Source of the DNA: an uncultured Chitinophagaceae bacterium
GTDB lineage: Bacteria > Bacteroidota > Bacteroidia > Chitinophagales > Chitinophagaceae
DNA length: 6,597 bases
Assembly: GCA_937900675.1 (NCBI GenBank)
Contig: CALCEA010000043.1
Span: 1 to 6,597 of the forward strand
Direction of reading: 5' to 3'
This document shows positions 5,921 to 6,597 of the stretch, piece after piece. The first letter of the stretch is position 1. Each line of letters starts with the position of its first letter. The position numbers were made by a program, and so were the translations under genes. The notes under the pieces are model-generated. The model was not told where the DNA came from. It made no database searches and saw nothing but the letters and a program-made list of their open reading frames with translations.

Positions 5921-5928
5921 TAACTTTG
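5921..5928 (+). promoter_or_regulatory. Predicted -7 promoter element of ftsY, almost touching the start codon
   Basis: TAACTTTG matches TAnnTTTG exactly and lies only four bases before the ftsY ATG at 5933. As a strong terminator stands upstream, ftsY needs a promoter between 5875 and the gene. If this box is used, the transcript would begin at or within a few bases of the ATG. No convincing -33 TTTG is seen at 17-23 bases upstream. Confidence 0.5.
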
Positions 5929-5932
5929 TTGT

Positions 5933-6597
5933 ATGAGCTTTTTAGGAAAACTATTTGGTAAAAAAGAGAAAGAGATTTTAGATCAGGGTTTAGAAAAAAC
6001 CAAACAAGGTTTTTTTGAAAGAATATCTAAAGTAATCATTGGTAAGACTACCGTAGATGATGAGGTATTGGATCAATTAGAAGAAGCTTTAATTGGTGCT
6101 GATGTAGGAGTAGATTCTACATTAACCATCATTGAAAAAATTCAAGAGAGAGTTAAGAAAGACAAATATATTTCTACGCAAGAATTACAAAATATCTTGC
6201 ACCAAGAAATGGCGAGTTTATTGGTGGACGCGCCTTCAGATTTGCAAGGATTCAATCCACCTGCCAACAAAAAACCTTATATCATTTTAGTAGTGGGTGT
6301 AAATGGTGTAGGTAAAACAACCACCATCGGTAAATTAGCACATCATTATAAAGAAGCCGGAAACCAAGTGGTACTGGGCGCTGCAGATACATTTAGAGCA
6401 GCTGCTGTAGATCAATTAACTATTTGGAGTGAGAGAGTAGGTGTTCCAATTGTAAAACAAAATATGGGTGCAGATCCAAGTGCTGTTGCATTTGATACAG
6501 TCCAATCTGCTGTTTCAAAAAATGCAGATGTGGTATTAATTGATACTGCAGGAAGATTGCACAATAAAGCTCATTTGATGGACGAGTTGAATAAAAT
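5933..6597 (+). CDS. ftsY: Signal recognition particle receptor FtsY, N-terminal part (cut by the window edge)
   Basis: FtsY is the membrane-associated SRP GTPase that docks ribosome-SRP complexes at the Sec translocon. The window holds 221 codons, expected to be about two thirds of the short, A-domain-less FtsY found in this phylum. The N-terminus MSFLGKLFGKKEKE is an amphipathic, basic membrane-targeting helix of the usual kind. A helical N domain follows (about 15-105, with DDEVLDQLEEALIGADVGVD at 42-61). The G domain then shows the P-loop GVNGVGKTT (122-130), the SRP-GTPase DTFRAAA motif (152-158), QLTIW (161-165) and DTAGR (204-208). The TKLD guanine-specificity motif would lie beyond the window. 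The related Ffh is unlikely because of the N-terminus and GVNGVGKTT. The start is fixed by family alignment; a predicted -7 box sits four bases upstream. Confidence 0.96.
   Translation, partial: MSFLGKLFGKKEKEILDQGLEKTKQGFFERISKVIIGKTTVDDEVLDQLEEALIGADVGVDSTLTIIEKIQERVKKDKYISTQELQNILHQEMASLLVDAPSDLQGFNPPANKKPYIILVVGVNGVGKTTTIGKLAHHYKEAGNQVVLGAADTFRAAAVDQLTIWSERVGVPIVKQNMGADPSAVAFDTVQSAVSKNADVVLIDTAGRLHNKAHLMDELNK

Noticed and set aside
1..6597. A mobile element, CRISPR array, defence system or transferred island.
   Set aside because: No transposase, integrase, direct repeat array or abrupt composition change was seen. All genes are core housekeeping types in a consistent codon style.

Overview
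The window looks like chromosomal housekeeping DNA from a member of the Bacteroidota, probably a Chitinophagaceae-like lineage (the phylum is fairly secure, the family is a guess). Evidence: AT-rich coding; no Shine-Dalgarno sequences before any start; repeated TAnnTTTG boxes (the Bacteroidota -7 promoter element) just upstream of genes; the fused single-anchor SdhC type; and a DUF4295 gene directly after rpmB-rpmG. I see no mobile element, CRISPR array, tRNA, rRNA or defence system.

Layout. Minus strand, 1-940: the start of a succinate dehydrogenase operon, sdhC (cytochrome b anchor) followed by the first 63 codons of sdhA, which runs off the left edge. A divergent intergenic region (941-1116) separates it from the plus-strand genes. 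Plus strand: a MacB/FtsX-type ABC transporter permease without an adjacent ATPase (1117-2364); tsaD for tRNA t6A37 modification (2380-3399, GTG start); a YbiT-type ABC-F ATPase whose second ATP site is degenerate (3442-5067); a ribosomal protein group rpmB-rpmG-DUF4295 (5183-5814) closed by a clear intrinsic terminator (5846-5874); and the first 221 codons of ftsY, the SRP receptor (5933 to the right edge).

Together: from tsaD rightwards every gene serves translation or co-translational targeting (tRNA modification, ABC-F ribosome factor, L28, L33, a probable phylum-specific ribosomal protein, SRP receptor). They are probably several transcription units, because exact TAnnTTTG boxes precede tsaD, the ABC-F gene, rpmB and ftsY. 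The sdh genes serve respiration and the TCA cycle. The points most worth a second look are the one-sided ABC-F ATPase, the very short predicted leaders of tsaD and ftsY, and the small DUF4295 gene coupled to rpmG.
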